Assembly: GCA_019931105.1 (NCBI GenBank)
Contig: JAIOUW010000007.1
Coordinates: 1 to 63,651 of the forward strand
Direction: 5' to 3'
DNA length: 63,651 bases
From: Flavobacteriaceae bacterium NBU2977
GTDB taxonomy: Bacteria > Bacteroidota > Bacteroidia > Flavobacteriales > Flavobacteriaceae
Under the pieces are notes generated by a model that saw only the letters and a list, made by a program, of their open reading frames with translations, made no database searches and had not been told where the DNA came from. Position numbers and translations under genes: made by a program. Position 1 is the stretch's first letter; each line of letters opens with the position of its first letter. Positions 7,205 to 15,556 of this stretch are shown piece by piece.

Positions 7205-7776
7205 GTCAAAACAGCGCTTTTGATATCGAACTCGTAAACAGGAGCAAGGCCGGAGACACATTGGCATTTAGAGATTTAGTGAATGCCTATAAAGATGTGT
7301 CTCTTACCTTGGCCTGTTCTGTGTTGAAAGACACAGACCTTGCTCAAGATGCGGTTCAAACGGCATTTATAAAAGTGTATGAAAAATTGAATACGTTTAG
7401 ACAGGACTCAAAATTTTCGACTTGGCTGTACCGCATTGTCATCAATACAGCGTATAATCTTTTGAAACAGCAGAAAAACCACCACCAAATGGACGTTCTT
7501 TCCAATTTGGCTGTTGAAACGGATGGAAAATCGGAAGCAAAAGCATTAACGGAACAAGAGCAAAGAAAGTACATCAATCTAGCGCTAAATAGAATAAGAC
7601 CGGATGAAGCGTTGATATTACGCTTGTTCTATTTATACGAACATACAATCATTGAGATTAAAGAAATTACAGGTTTTAGCAAGTCAAAAATTAAAGTCGA
7701 TTTACATCGGGGGCGAGAAAATATGGAGCTACAACTTCAAAAAATGTTAGGTAACGAAATAACGCAATTATTATGA
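7201..7776 (+). CDS. ECF-type RNA polymerase sigma factor
   Basis: A 191-residue sigma-70 family protein of the two-domain ECF class. Region 2 covers about residues 20-95 (LAQDAVQTAFIKVYEKLNTF, then FSTWLYRIVINTAYNLLK) and region 4 about 125-180 (EALILRLFYLY, then ITGFSKSKIKVDLHRGRENM). The GTG at 7201 is chosen because it overlaps the upstream stop in a GTGA junction; a TTG at 7180 would intrude into the previous gene. The downstream gene overlaps by ATGA, giving a compact DUF6249/sigma/anti-sigma operon. The target promoter is unknown. Confidence 0.85.
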   Translation: MSQNSAFDIELVNRSKAGDTLAFRDLVNAYKDVSLTLACSVLKDTDLAQDAVQTAFIKVYEKLNTFRQDSKFSTWLYRIVINTAYNLLKQQKNHHQMDVLSNLAVETDGKSEAKALTEQEQRKYINLALNRIRPDEALILRLFYLYEHTIIEIKEITGFSKSKIKVDLHRGRENMELQLQKMLGNEITQLL

Positions 7777-8111
7777 ACGAAGATCAGGCCAAAGTACTTT
7801 TAAAGAAAAGTGCTTTGAAAACAACAGAAGATTTTACGGATAGTTTAATGGTGCAAATCGACGCCAAATCCATCAATCATATTCAACCCGGTTTCCCTTC
7901 GGTAAAAAGAGTTTTATCAATAATAACTTTAGTTGTAGTGTTAGCGTCAGCGCTACTTTTTTGTGTTGATTTTAAATTTCTTTCAGAATTAGAAATTGTT
8001 GGTGGTGTTCATCGCACAAAACTATTCGCAGTGGTACTTTTTTCAGTCTTACTTGGAATAAATCACGTATTAAAATTACATTATTCGTTAAAATACACAC
8101 TCAGCAACTAA
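7773..8111 (+). CDS. Putative membrane anti-sigma factor
   Basis: A 112-residue protein starting within the sigma gene stop (ATGA overlap). A polar N-terminal segment of about 45 residues (EDQAKVLLKKSALKTTEDF) precedes two membrane helices (about 48-66 and 85-102). This layout, coupled to an ECF sigma gene, is that of a small membrane-bound anti-sigma factor, although no zinc-binding HxxxCxxC motif is present. The sequence alone gives no signal specificity. Confidence 0.6.
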   Translation: MNEDQAKVLLKKSALKTTEDFTDSLMVQIDAKSINHIQPGFPSVKRVLSIITLVVVLASALLFCVDFKFLSELEIVGGVHRTKLFAVVLFSVLLGINHVLKLHYSLKYTLSN

Positions 8112-8165
8112 CAATAGTGGAAAAATTAAAATAGTTGTTGGCAACAAAATATCTCAAAGCACATA
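8104..8165. repeat. Cassette-boundary-like element
   Basis: GCAACTAAC (8104-8112) overlaps the stop codon of the anti-sigma gene, and the outward copy TAGTTGTTGGC follows at about 8140. Both resemble arms of the complete element at 62729-62865, with a short AT-rich core. The match is weaker than for the elements at the right end of the window. Confidence 0.35.
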
Positions 8166-8174
8166 ACTAATTAG

Positions 8175-8202
8175 TTGCTTAATGGAGGTTAAAATATATT
8201 TG
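8175..8202 (+). promoter_or_regulatory. Bacteroidota-type promoter
   Basis: TTG (8175-8177) and TATATTTG (8195-8202), separated by 17 bases, fit the -33/-7 promoter of this phylum. Transcription would start near 8209, leaving a leader of about 95 bases before the ATG at 8304. Confidence 0.5.
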
Positions 8203-8303
8203 GAAAATCGTCAAAGTTTAAAAATTTGGCTTATTCTAAACGGAAAAATAATTACATAATATGCAAGTTACAAGCCATAAACAAAACCATTTTCACTCAT
8301 AAG

Positions 8304-9764
8304 ATGAAACCAAAATCCCTATTATTTGCATTTATCTTTTACCCTTTGCTCCTTTTAGGACAAGAAACATTGACTGAAAAACAAGTAACGGAAGACTATA
8401 CCATTCTAAAGAATGTTTTGACCAACGGCTACCCAAGCTTATATGAGTATACCTCCCAGCTCCAATGGGATAGCCTATTTACAAACTTTGAAAAGAAAAA
8501 ATTGACAACCATTAAAACTACCAGTGAATTGTTCAAATCCATTGCAGAGCTAACGAACTATGCCAGGGACGGGCACCTAATAGTTATGCGGCCGCAACTC
8601 ACTTCAATACCAAAATTATTTCCCTTATTGGTAAAAATAATCGACGGTAGATTATATACAGATACAGATGATTTTGGCATTCCAATTGGTTCCGAAATAA
8701 TTTCCATAGACAATACAAGTGCGATAGAATTAAGGCAAAAACTTATGAAATACGCACCTTCAGATGGTTTTAATACAACAAAAAAAGATAGACAAATAGA
8801 ACGTGAATTTGGCATTTTACACTTTTACGAGTTTGGCGCTAAAGATTTCTACCAGATAGAGTACAAAACACCTTCTAATGAAGTGTTCACAAAGAATTTA
8901 GAAAGCCAACCTTTTGAAAGTATCGGTGGCAGGTTCGTAAATAGAAACTCCTATTTTTCAATATATCATAGGGCTACCAATACATCGGAATTTGTTAAGA
9001 ACACAGTAGGTAAAAAAGAGCCGTTTTTATATTTTATTGATTCGGTCAATACGGCCGTATTGACAATGAATACCTTCCAGTTGGATGTTGAAAGATTTCA
9101 AACGGAACTAAAGACTATTTTTAAAGACATAAATCGAAAAAAGGTTGAAAATCTAATTGTTGATATCAGACAAAATGATGGCGGTTATCCATTGAACAGC
9201 ATTAAAGCTTTTTCTTATATAGCACGGGAACCATTTAAACAAAGAGCTGCAACGTGCGTCATTACTGCCAGTTTGCCGGAAGAAAACCACAGTCAAAATT
9301 TAGTGAATGGATATACCTATAAAACATTTTTCAAAAAATACTACCAGAATGCTTCGAAGAAAGGAAACGAATGGGTATCGACAACCGATGAGAACGAACC
9401 CTTTATGGTACCAGATAAATACGGATTTAAAGGAAAAACCTACGTATTGATCGGGGGAAAAACCTTTTCAGCAGGTTCAAGTTTCGCGTTATTCTGCAAA
9501 AATCAAGGCATTACGTTAATTGGAGAAGAAACAGGCGGCAATTATTACACCCAAACAGGCGGGTATCCAATGCTTTATACATTGCCTAATTCAAAAATTA
9601 AAATACTGATTTCATTTGTTAGAATAAGTCGTTATGTAAAAGATGAAACGATTAAAAGTGGTAGTGGAATATTGCCTGATACTCGAGTTCCTTTAACAGT
9701 TCAAGACTTAATAAAAGGCAGAGACAGTCAATTGGATTATGTCATAAAGCAAATAAATGAGTGA
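8304..9764 (+). CDS. S41 family peptidase-like exported protein
   Basis: A 486-residue protein with signal peptide (MKPKSLLFAFIFYPLLLLGQ). The C-terminal half shows the S41 (tail-specific/CtpA) core: VENLIVDIRQNDGG at about 305, TYVLIGGKTFSAGSSFALF at about 382-400 with the probable nucleophile Ser in FSAGSS, and GEETGGNYY after it, followed by GSGILPDTRVPLT. The N-terminal 150 residues are helical with a DGHL motif, as in S41 members that lack a PDZ domain. An earlier in-frame start at 8226 is rejected because 8304 directly begins the signal peptide. It is a single gene, probably periplasmic. Confidence 0.8.
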   Translation: MKPKSLLFAFIFYPLLLLGQETLTEKQVTEDYTILKNVLTNGYPSLYEYTSQLQWDSLFTNFEKKKLTTIKTTSELFKSIAELTNYARDGHLIVMRPQLTSIPKLFPLLVKIIDGRLYTDTDDFGIPIGSEIISIDNTSAIELRQKLMKYAPSDGFNTTKKDRQIEREFGILHFYEFGAKDFYQIEYKTPSNEVFTKNLESQPFESIGGRFVNRNSYFSIYHRATNTSEFVKNTVGKKEPFLYFIDSVNTAVLTMNTFQLDVERFQTELKTIFKDINRKKVENLIVDIRQNDGGYPLNSIKAFSYIAREPFKQRAATCVITASLPEENHSQNLVNGYTYKTFFKKYYQNASKKGNEWVSTTDENEPFMVPDKYGFKGKTYVLIGGKTFSAGSSFALFCKNQGITLIGEETGGNYYTQTGGYPMLYTLPNSKIKILISFVRISRYVKDETIKSGSGILPDTRVPLTVQDLIKGRDSQLDYVIKQINE

Positions 9765-10022
9765 TAATAGATATTGACAGTTTGAAAAATAGTAGATTTT
9801 CAGAGATTATCGAATTGAATTCCTGCGGTATTCGGTCATTCGGTAAATCTAAAATATTTATAGAAACTAAAGTAACTGCAATGAAATTGCAGGGTTTTAA
9901 CCTTTAACTAGATAATAAAAACTAAGTTTAACCCACGGATAGATCAAATCTGGGCAGTCCATTTGCCATGGTCAGTTTCATCCGGCGAAGGTGGGTCACT
10001 TTAGCCGGCTTATCCAATTAAG
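9765..10022. other. Intergenic, one hairpin, no gene seen
   Basis: CTGCAAT-GAA-ATTGCAG at 9876-9892 forms a clean 7-bp hairpin followed by GGGTTTTAACC, possibly the terminator of the S41 gene. The GC-richer segment at about 9940-10015 has a different composition from its surroundings and may be a fragment of something, but I cannot identify it. Confidence 0.4.
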
Positions 10023-10205
10023 GCTTACACCATAAATTCTGCTTATGTAATGCGACAAGAAAATAAAGTAGGAACTTTAGAAGTTGGCAAAGAGGCTGAT
10101 TTCATTGTTTTAAGCCAAAATCTTTTTGACATACCAACCAATCAAATCAACCAAACGCAAGTCTTAGAAACCTACCTAAAAGGTGAACTGATTTACGAAC
10201 AGTAG
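10023..10205 (+). pseudogene. Amidohydrolase C-terminal fragment
   Basis: Sixty residues in frame, AYTINSAYVMRQENKVGTLE onwards through GKEADFIVLSQNLFDIP and ending KGELIYEQ, match the C-terminus of YtcJ-like/amidohydrolase-3 proteins, in which the chain returns to the small beta domain. Everything upstream of residue A is missing, so this is a 3' relic. It is not from the same subfamily as the intact amidohydrolase at 11949. Confidence 0.7.
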
Positions 10206-10330
10206 AATAAATGATGTTTGCCGACAACGTACGATCATAATCGCGGCAGATTCGACTTCCTGTCGACTTTGCTCGGGGCAGGCTAGAATCCACCCCGCCT
10301 GCCTGCCGGTAGGCAAGTCGGAATTATTGA
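10206..10330. repeat. Cassette-boundary element fused to palindromic repeat
   Basis: TTTGCCGACAACGTACGATC, then CGCGGCAGATTCGAC and GAATCCACC, parallels the left half of the element at 62729-62785 (AACAATGTATAACCGC, CGGCGGATTCGAC, GAATCCACT). It continues into GCCTGCCGGTAGGC (10301-10314), a near-perfect palindrome of a type I recall as abundant in flavobacterial intergenic DNA. Confidence 0.5.
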
Positions 10331-10613
10331 AGTCCGTGTTTAATCAAAAGTAGTAACTTACAAGGTTATAAGTAAAGCGTTAAGGCATATGGCGCAATAG
10401 GAGGGTGATTTATAATCTTTGTTTAAAAATCCTTAAAAGAATACCGTAGAAGTCGTATGCAAATTAACGGGGCATGTATAAGGCATAAGTTATCAACCAA
10501 AAATCATACCGATAGACATCTCAACGGCTAGAAACCAGAACGACTATGGTAATTAATATTAGCTTTTTTTACCTGCCCATCGAAAATTAAAAATCTTAAC
10601 AAAATACAAGACC
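10331..10613. other. Intergenic, nothing recognised
   Basis: About 280 AT-rich bases with no convincing reading frame, terminator or RNA structure. Confidence 0.4.
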
Positions 10614-11156
10614 ATGAAACAACTATTTATCCTAACAGCGACAATATTGTTTTTTTCATTCACGGCACCACTGTCCGCCCAGCGGAATGATTTCATCAAA
10701 GATTATTTGGAGCGATTTGAAAACTCCCGTAAGTATTTGGTCCTTGTGGCCGAAACGATGCCCGAAGAGCAGTATGAATTCAAGGCTTCGCCCGAGTCGT
10801 TGACCTTTGCCGAAAACCTGATGCATATCGGATACGCAATGGATTGGCACTGTCAGTCATTGCTGGGTGGGCGTGAATCAAGAAATTGGGAGACTGATAC
10901 GGTTTACAAAGTCGGTAAAAAATCCAAAAAAGAAATGATTTCGACAATCGAAAAAACATTTGATGAAACCATAAAATTGATCGAGCAGTTTGACCCAATT
11001 GAACTTGACGAAGAATTGGACTATTTTGGGCTAAACAGAACGAAACGACAAATTTTTTTATTGCTGGCCGACCATATAACCCACCACAGAGGGCAGATGC
11101 TTGTTTATATGAGGCTGAACGGAATTGTTCCACCGAGATACGTGCTGTTTCAATAA
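10614..11156 (+). CDS. DinB family protein, exported
   Basis: A 180-residue protein with signal peptide (cleavage after LSAQ, residue 23) followed by the four-helix DinB/YfiT-like fold. The putative metal-binding histidines are visible: His71 in ENLMHIGYAMDWH and the pair in ADHITHHRGQ (about His154 and His158). DinB proteins are metal-dependent, often thiol-transferase-like enzymes of mostly unknown substrate; a secreted version is common in Bacteroidota. It begins a run of small detoxification-type genes (two VOC proteins). Confidence 0.8.
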   Translation: MKQLFILTATILFFSFTAPLSAQRNDFIKDYLERFENSRKYLVLVAETMPEEQYEFKASPESLTFAENLMHIGYAMDWHCQSLLGGRESRNWETDTVYKVGKKSKKEMISTIEKTFDETIKLIEQFDPIELDEELDYFGLNRTKRQIFLLLADHITHHRGQMLVYMRLNGIVPPRYVLFQ

Positions 11157-11248
11157 CCCTGGCGAAATCGAACTTATAGCGAGTTGACCGAATTGCACAA
11201 TTGAACGCCAAACAAAAAATACAGCGACACCGAATAACTAGAAAAACA

Positions 11249-11665
11249 ATGAACAAAATATTTGAGACCTATCGACCGAAAGGCTTTGGAACGGTAAACG
11301 CATATTTGTTCGCCGAGAACCCAAAAGAACTGATCGAATTTTTAAAGAATGCGTTCTATGCAACGGAAATCGATCGATCGCTAAACCCAAAAACTGGAGA
11401 TATTTCCAATGTCATCCTAAAAATAGGGGATTCTTGTTTTATGATCAGTCAGGCAAGAGACCAATTTCTGAATATGCGGGCGGCATTCTATCTTTATGTT
11501 GACAATGTTGACGAAATACACGAAAGAGCCATTACATATGGTGCCAAAGTAGAATTCAACCCAGCCGATATGCCGTATGGAGATCGCCAATCGGGCATTA
11601 TCGATCCTAGCGGAAACTATTGGTGGATCTCAAAGCGGCTGGTGAACAAGGGCTATCACGAATAA
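11249..11665 (+). CDS. VOC family protein (glyoxalase/PhnB-like)
   Basis: A 138-residue protein with two beta-alpha-beta-beta-beta modules of the vicinal oxygen chelate fold: GTVNAYLFAENPKELIEFLK at the start and AAFYLYVDNVDEIHERAITY in the second half, closing with YGDRQSGIIDPSGNYWWIS. That ending is typical of PhnB-type members. The start is set at 11249 since residues before it do not belong to the fold. It acts in the cytoplasm; substrate unknown. An adjacent second VOC gene is truncated. Confidence 0.8.
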   Translation: MNKIFETYRPKGFGTVNAYLFAENPKELIEFLKNAFYATEIDRSLNPKTGDISNVILKIGDSCFMISQARDQFLNMRAAFYLYVDNVDEIHERAITYGAKVEFNPADMPYGDRQSGIIDPSGNYWWISKRLVNKGYHE

Positions 11666-11675
11666 ATAATGACCA

Positions 11676-11924
11676 ATGACAAAACTAGATCCGATCATAG
11701 CGGTAAATGACGTTGTAAAAAGTTCAAAACGGTATCGATCCGTTTTTGGATGCAGAAGCAGGCACGGTGGTCCTGAATTTGACATATTGGTCTCAGACAA
11801 TGACGAAGTGGTCCTTGGTCTCCATAAGTGGGGGGCATATGACCACCCTACGATAGAAAAGCCCCATAATAGTCCGGGGAATGGGCTGATTCTTTATTTC
11901 ATTACGGTTAATTATGAAGGATAG
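11676..11924 (+). pseudogene. VOC family protein, C-terminally truncated
   Basis: Eighty-two residues starting MTKLDPIIAVNDVVKSSKRY and reaching GNGLILYFITVN, then a stop. The first module and the start of the second module of a glyoxalase/VOC fold are present, but about 45 residues including the usual closing DPDGN-type strand are missing. The sequence after the stop does not continue the fold in any frame, so a deletion has joined it to the upstream region of the amidohydrolase gene. It is unlikely to be functional. Confidence 0.6.
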
Positions 11925-11948
11925 CAAGAGTAGCCGGTCTAAAACTTT

Positions 11949-13400
11949 ATGGCGATGGCATTGAGACAATTAATACCCTTTCTTTTATCGGTCATCATTC
12001 TAGGTTGCAAGCCAAATTCCAAATCGGGTTTAATCGCTTTGAATTCAAGAATCGATACTGTAAAAAATAGGATTGCACTAGACCGAAATGTATTAAAGTA
12101 TGTAAAATACGATTCCAACAGTATTGCCCTGACCCATGCGACCGTTTTCGACGGAAAAGGAAACCCTGCGAAAGAAGATCAAACGATTATTGTCAAAAAC
12201 GGTTATTTTGAAGCAATTGGGCAAAATTCCGAAATTGACATACCCGAAAAGGCAACCGTAATAGATCTAAGGGGAAAAACGGTCATTCCGGGAATCGTAG
12301 GCGTTCATAACCATCTTCATATCCCCCGATTTCCGTTTGTAGGAGAGATCGCTTCAAAACTTTATTTGGCATCGGGGGTAACAACGATCCAAACGTGCGG
12401 CGCCGCTTCGCCACAACAGGAAATCGATTTGTCAAAGAAAATTGAACAAGGCCAGGTTATCGGCCCCAACATTGTAACTAGCGGCCCATATTTTACAGGT
12501 AATGGAGGTAATCTGAATATGATTATTCCCGAGAGCGACCAACAAATAAGGGACACAATACGATATTGGGCCAAAAAAGGAGTTCGTTGGTTTAAGGTAT
12601 ATCGCAATACTTCCCCTAAAGATTTAGAAACCATAGTCGATGAGGCCCATAAGCAGGGCGCCAAAGTAACCGGACATCTATGTTCGATTACTTTTGAGCA
12701 GGCCGTTAAAATAGGTATCGACGGAATCGAACACGGACTCAACAGTGCCAGTGACTTCAGAAATAACAAGACATTCGGTATATGCGACGGTTCACGGGAA
12801 TATATGGATCAACTTGAAATCAATAGTAATGAGGTAAAAGCCCTGCAAAGTCTGATGATCGATAATGATGTTTTTTTGACTTCTACTCTCTCCATTTTCG
12901 AGGCAAGTGTTCCCGAAAGAGCTTTTGCCGATGAACGCACTTTGGCCATCATGTCCCCTATGCAAATTTCAGAGTATACCGACCGCAGGAAAAACTTTGA
13001 TAGTATGGATTCAAAAGACGGGGTCAGAGAAAAAAGGTTAAAACGCATTATGCAATTTGAACGTCAATTCTATGAAATGGGAGGTACCTTGACCGCAGGA
13101 GTCGATGCCGGCAGACATGTTCTTCCGGGTTTTGGCGACCAACGAAATTTCGAATTGTTGAAAGAAGCGGGTTTTACCAACCAAGAGGCCTTGAAGGTCA
13201 TGACCACCAATGGGGCAAAAGTACTTTCAAATCGCAATATCGGGTCTATCGTAGTTGGCAAGAAAGCGGATTTCGTCGTAATCGATGGACAAATTGAAAA
13301 TTCAATACGAAATGTAGCACTGGTTTTTAAGGATGGCTATGGGTATGACCCGAAACTTATTTTAGAAGATATAAAAGGTAAGTTTGTAATTGATCAATAA
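11949..13400 (+). CDS. Amidohydrolase family lipoprotein
   Basis: A 483-residue protein with a lipoprotein signal (SVIILGC, Cys about 20). The core is an imidazolonepropionase-like amidohydrolase: small beta domain VFDGKGNPAKEDQTIIVKNG, then KTVIPGIVGVHNHLHIPR with the HxH-type metal ligands, VTGHLCSITFEQA and DGIEHGLNS with two further histidines, and TAGVDAGRHVLPGFG with the metal Asp. It closes with GSIVVGKKADFVVIDG. The barrel motifs look intact, so it should be an active metal-dependent hydrolase anchored to an envelope membrane. Substrate is not predictable; cyclic imides, ureas or dipeptides are typical. Confidence 0.8.
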   Translation: MAMALRQLIPFLLSVIILGCKPNSKSGLIALNSRIDTVKNRIALDRNVLKYVKYDSNSIALTHATVFDGKGNPAKEDQTIIVKNGYFEAIGQNSEIDIPEKATVIDLRGKTVIPGIVGVHNHLHIPRFPFVGEIASKLYLASGVTTIQTCGAASPQQEIDLSKKIEQGQVIGPNIVTSGPYFTGNGGNLNMIIPESDQQIRDTIRYWAKKGVRWFKVYRNTSPKDLETIVDEAHKQGAKVTGHLCSITFEQAVKIGIDGIEHGLNSASDFRNNKTFGICDGSREYMDQLEINSNEVKALQSLMIDNDVFLTSTLSIFEASVPERAFADERTLAIMSPMQISEYTDRRKNFDSMDSKDGVREKRLKRIMQFERQFYEMGGTLTAGVDAGRHVLPGFGDQRNFELLKEAGFTNQEALKVMTTNGAKVLSNRNIGSIVVGKKADFVVIDGQIENSIRNVALVFKDGYGYDPKLILEDIKGKFVIDQ

Positions 13401-13454
13401 AATAGAAAGTACCCTTTAAGAACAGGTAAAAAAATAATAATTAAATTCAAAAAA

Positions 13455-13874
13455 ATGGCAACAAATATCTCAAAATTGATGATAAACGCTTCTAAGGACA
13501 AAGTTTGGGATGCACTAACGATTCCTGAAAAAGTGAAGGCGTGGCAATATGGAAGTGAATTGACAACGGATTGGAAAGTCGGTAATGAAATTCGTTTTAA
13601 ATCGGAATGGGAAGGACAAATTTTTGAACAGTGGGGAACAGTATTGGAATTTGAACCCAACCATAAATTAAAATATAATCTATTCGCCCCAAGACCTGAC
13701 CTCGACGACAAGCCCGAAAATTATTTTGAAATGGCCTATGAACTAGTCGAAAAAGAAAATGGAACTGAATTGTTGATTGTGCAAGAAGACAATCGCCCTG
13801 GGGCCAAACAAGAAGCGGTACAAGGCGAAGAAAATCCTGTTCTAAAAATGCTGAAAGAACTCATCGAGAAATAA
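13455..13874 (+). CDS. SRPBCC/AHSA1-domain protein
   Basis: A 139-residue START-like protein: the opening LMINASKDKVWDALTIPEKVKAW and the middle WKVGNEIRFKSEWEG, then GTVLEFEPNHKLKYNLF and AYELVEKENGTELLIVQED, follow the beta-alpha-alpha-beta(n) pattern of the AHSA1/CalC group. These bind hydrophobic ligands or act in stress responses. It is cytoplasmic and single, 54 bases after the amidohydrolase gene. No specific ligand can be named. Confidence 0.8.
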   Translation: MATNISKLMINASKDKVWDALTIPEKVKAWQYGSELTTDWKVGNEIRFKSEWEGQIFEQWGTVLEFEPNHKLKYNLFAPRPDLDDKPENYFEMAYELVEKENGTELLIVQEDNRPGAKQEAVQGEENPVLKMLKELIEK

Positions 13875-13979
13875 AATAGTAAGTTACATTATTCGTAACT
13901 CGCTCTGGCCTTTATTTAAAACGATTCAAGTTATTGAATCTATAAAAATACGTACATTAATTTCAGAGAATTAAAGATT

Positions 13980-14900
13980 ATGAAGGCAATTATTTGCACA
14001 AGATATGGACCTCCAGAGGTATTGAAAATACAAGAAATACCCAAACCGAATCCAAAAAATGACGAAATACTAATCAAGATAATGGCATCGGCCATAAACT
14101 CAGGTGATGTAAGGGTCAGAGGCCTTAAGGTCAACGGTTTTCTGAAAATCGTGATGCGTTTGATGTTCGGCTTCACGAAACCTCGCAAGCCCGTTCTCGG
14201 AACGGTGTTTTCGGGTATTGTAGAAACAATAGGTGATAATACGACCCGATTCAAAGTTGGCGACGAGGTATTCGGCATGACGGGACTTAAATTCGGAACA
14301 TACGCTGAATACATTGTATTAAACCACAACGATAAGGTAATCTTAAAACCCGAAAATGCAACATTTGAGGAAGCCGCGGCATTACCCTTTGGCGGCCAAA
14401 CGGCGATTTACTTTTTGGAAAAAGCAGGTATAGAAAAAATATCGAATCCTGAAGTTTTAATCATTGGCGCGACCGGGGCTGTCGGTACTGCCGCCCTGCA
14501 GATAGCAAAATATCATAATGCCGAAATAACCGCGGTCTGTAGTACAAAAGGTGCTGAACTTGTGAAAAGCCTAGGGGTCTCGAGGTTAATTCTTTATGAC
14601 AAGGAAGACTTTACACAAAGCAAATCAAAATTCGACATAATATTCGATGCCGTGGGCAAAACCTCGAAAAGCCAATGCAAAAAGTTATTGAAAAAAGGAG
14701 GCGTTTATAAAACTGTCGGAGGTATGGAAGTTGCCGCCGAGAACAAAAAACAACTGGAAATGCTCAAAGCACTGTTTGAAAAAGGAGAATACGATGCCAC
14801 AATAGACAGGGTTTTTCCGATGGACAAAGTGGTTGAGGCACATCGTTACGTCGACACGGAACGAAAAAAAGGAAATGTGGTATTGAAAATTAGCGGATAG
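13980..14900 (+). CDS. NAD(P)-dependent alcohol dehydrogenase/quinone reductase (MDR)
   Basis: A 306-residue medium-chain dehydrogenase. The N-terminal GroES-like domain reads MKAIICTRYGPPEVLKIQEI and later GTVFSGIVETIG; the nucleotide-binding Rossmann motif is GATGAVGTAALQIAK at about residues 162-176. The cysteine cluster of zinc-dependent family members is absent, pointing to a zinc-independent quinone oxidoreductase or enoyl reductase. Slightly short (usual 320-340) because the lobe joining the domains is compact. It is a single cytoplasmic gene. Confidence 0.8.
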   Translation: MKAIICTRYGPPEVLKIQEIPKPNPKNDEILIKIMASAINSGDVRVRGLKVNGFLKIVMRLMFGFTKPRKPVLGTVFSGIVETIGDNTTRFKVGDEVFGMTGLKFGTYAEYIVLNHNDKVILKPENATFEEAAALPFGGQTAIYFLEKAGIEKISNPEVLIIGATGAVGTAALQIAKYHNAEITAVCSTKGAELVKSLGVSRLILYDKEDFTQSKSKFDIIFDAVGKTSKSQCKKLLKKGGVYKTVGGMEVAAENKKQLEMLKALFEKGEYDATIDRVFPMDKVVEAHRYVDTERKKGNVVLKISG

Positions 14901-14997
14901 CAATTTCTTCAATGTCAAATGAACAAAAGGCGAAAATTTTCAATATAAACAAGAACCGATAACCATACACTAACCGCGGCACATAAAGACAAACCAC

Positions 14998-15456
14998 ATG
15001 AAAACAAATATAGCGGACTTTAAAATCATCGGCATTTCTACTAGAACGACAAATGAAAATGGCGAGTCCGCAAAAGTATTGGGTGAACTTTGGGGAACAT
15101 TCTATTCGGAAAGAATTTCAGCTAAAATACCAAATAAAGACTCCGATGAAATCTATGCTATGTATACCGATTATGAAAGCGACTATACCGGAAAATACAC
15201 CGCAATCATAGGCCATAAGGTAAAATCACTACAAGTTGTACCCGATGGATTGATCGGGCGGGAATTCAAGGGTGGAAAATACACAAAACTGGTCGCAAAA
15301 GGAGAAATGCCCGAAGCAATCGTCAACCTATGGGAAAAAGTATGGGAAGAAGATCAGAAGTTGATGCGCAGATATACGGTCGACTTTGAAATCTATGGAG
15401 CCAAATCACAAAACGGGACCGAATCAGAGGTCGAGGTATTTTTGGCAACGGAGTGA
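14998..15456 (+). CDS. Stand-alone GyrI-like/effector-binding domain protein
   Basis: A 152-residue protein with the fold of the AraC effector-binding (SHS2/GyrI) family: IADFKIIGISTRTTN, then LWGTFYSERISAKI, YAMYTDYESDYTGKYTAIIG with the conserved acidic/aromatic stretch, and YTVDFEIYG with EVEVFLA at the end. No DNA-binding part is attached. Such proteins bind or hydrolyse small hydrophobic compounds or protect gyrase. It follows the quinone reductase gene by 97 bases. Confidence 0.75.
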   Translation: MKTNIADFKIIGISTRTTNENGESAKVLGELWGTFYSERISAKIPNKDSDEIYAMYTDYESDYTGKYTAIIGHKVKSLQVVPDGLIGREFKGGKYTKLVAKGEMPEAIVNLWEKVWEEDQKLMRRYTVDFEIYGAKSQNGTESEVEVFLATE

Positions 15457-15556
15457 ATTTATCGGTCTTACTAGTTCGGGGCGATTGTCGAATCGGCGCA
15501 TGACATCAATATGTTGGCCTCTAGTCCACGTTTAAATAGGAAAGAGGAAAGAGCAC

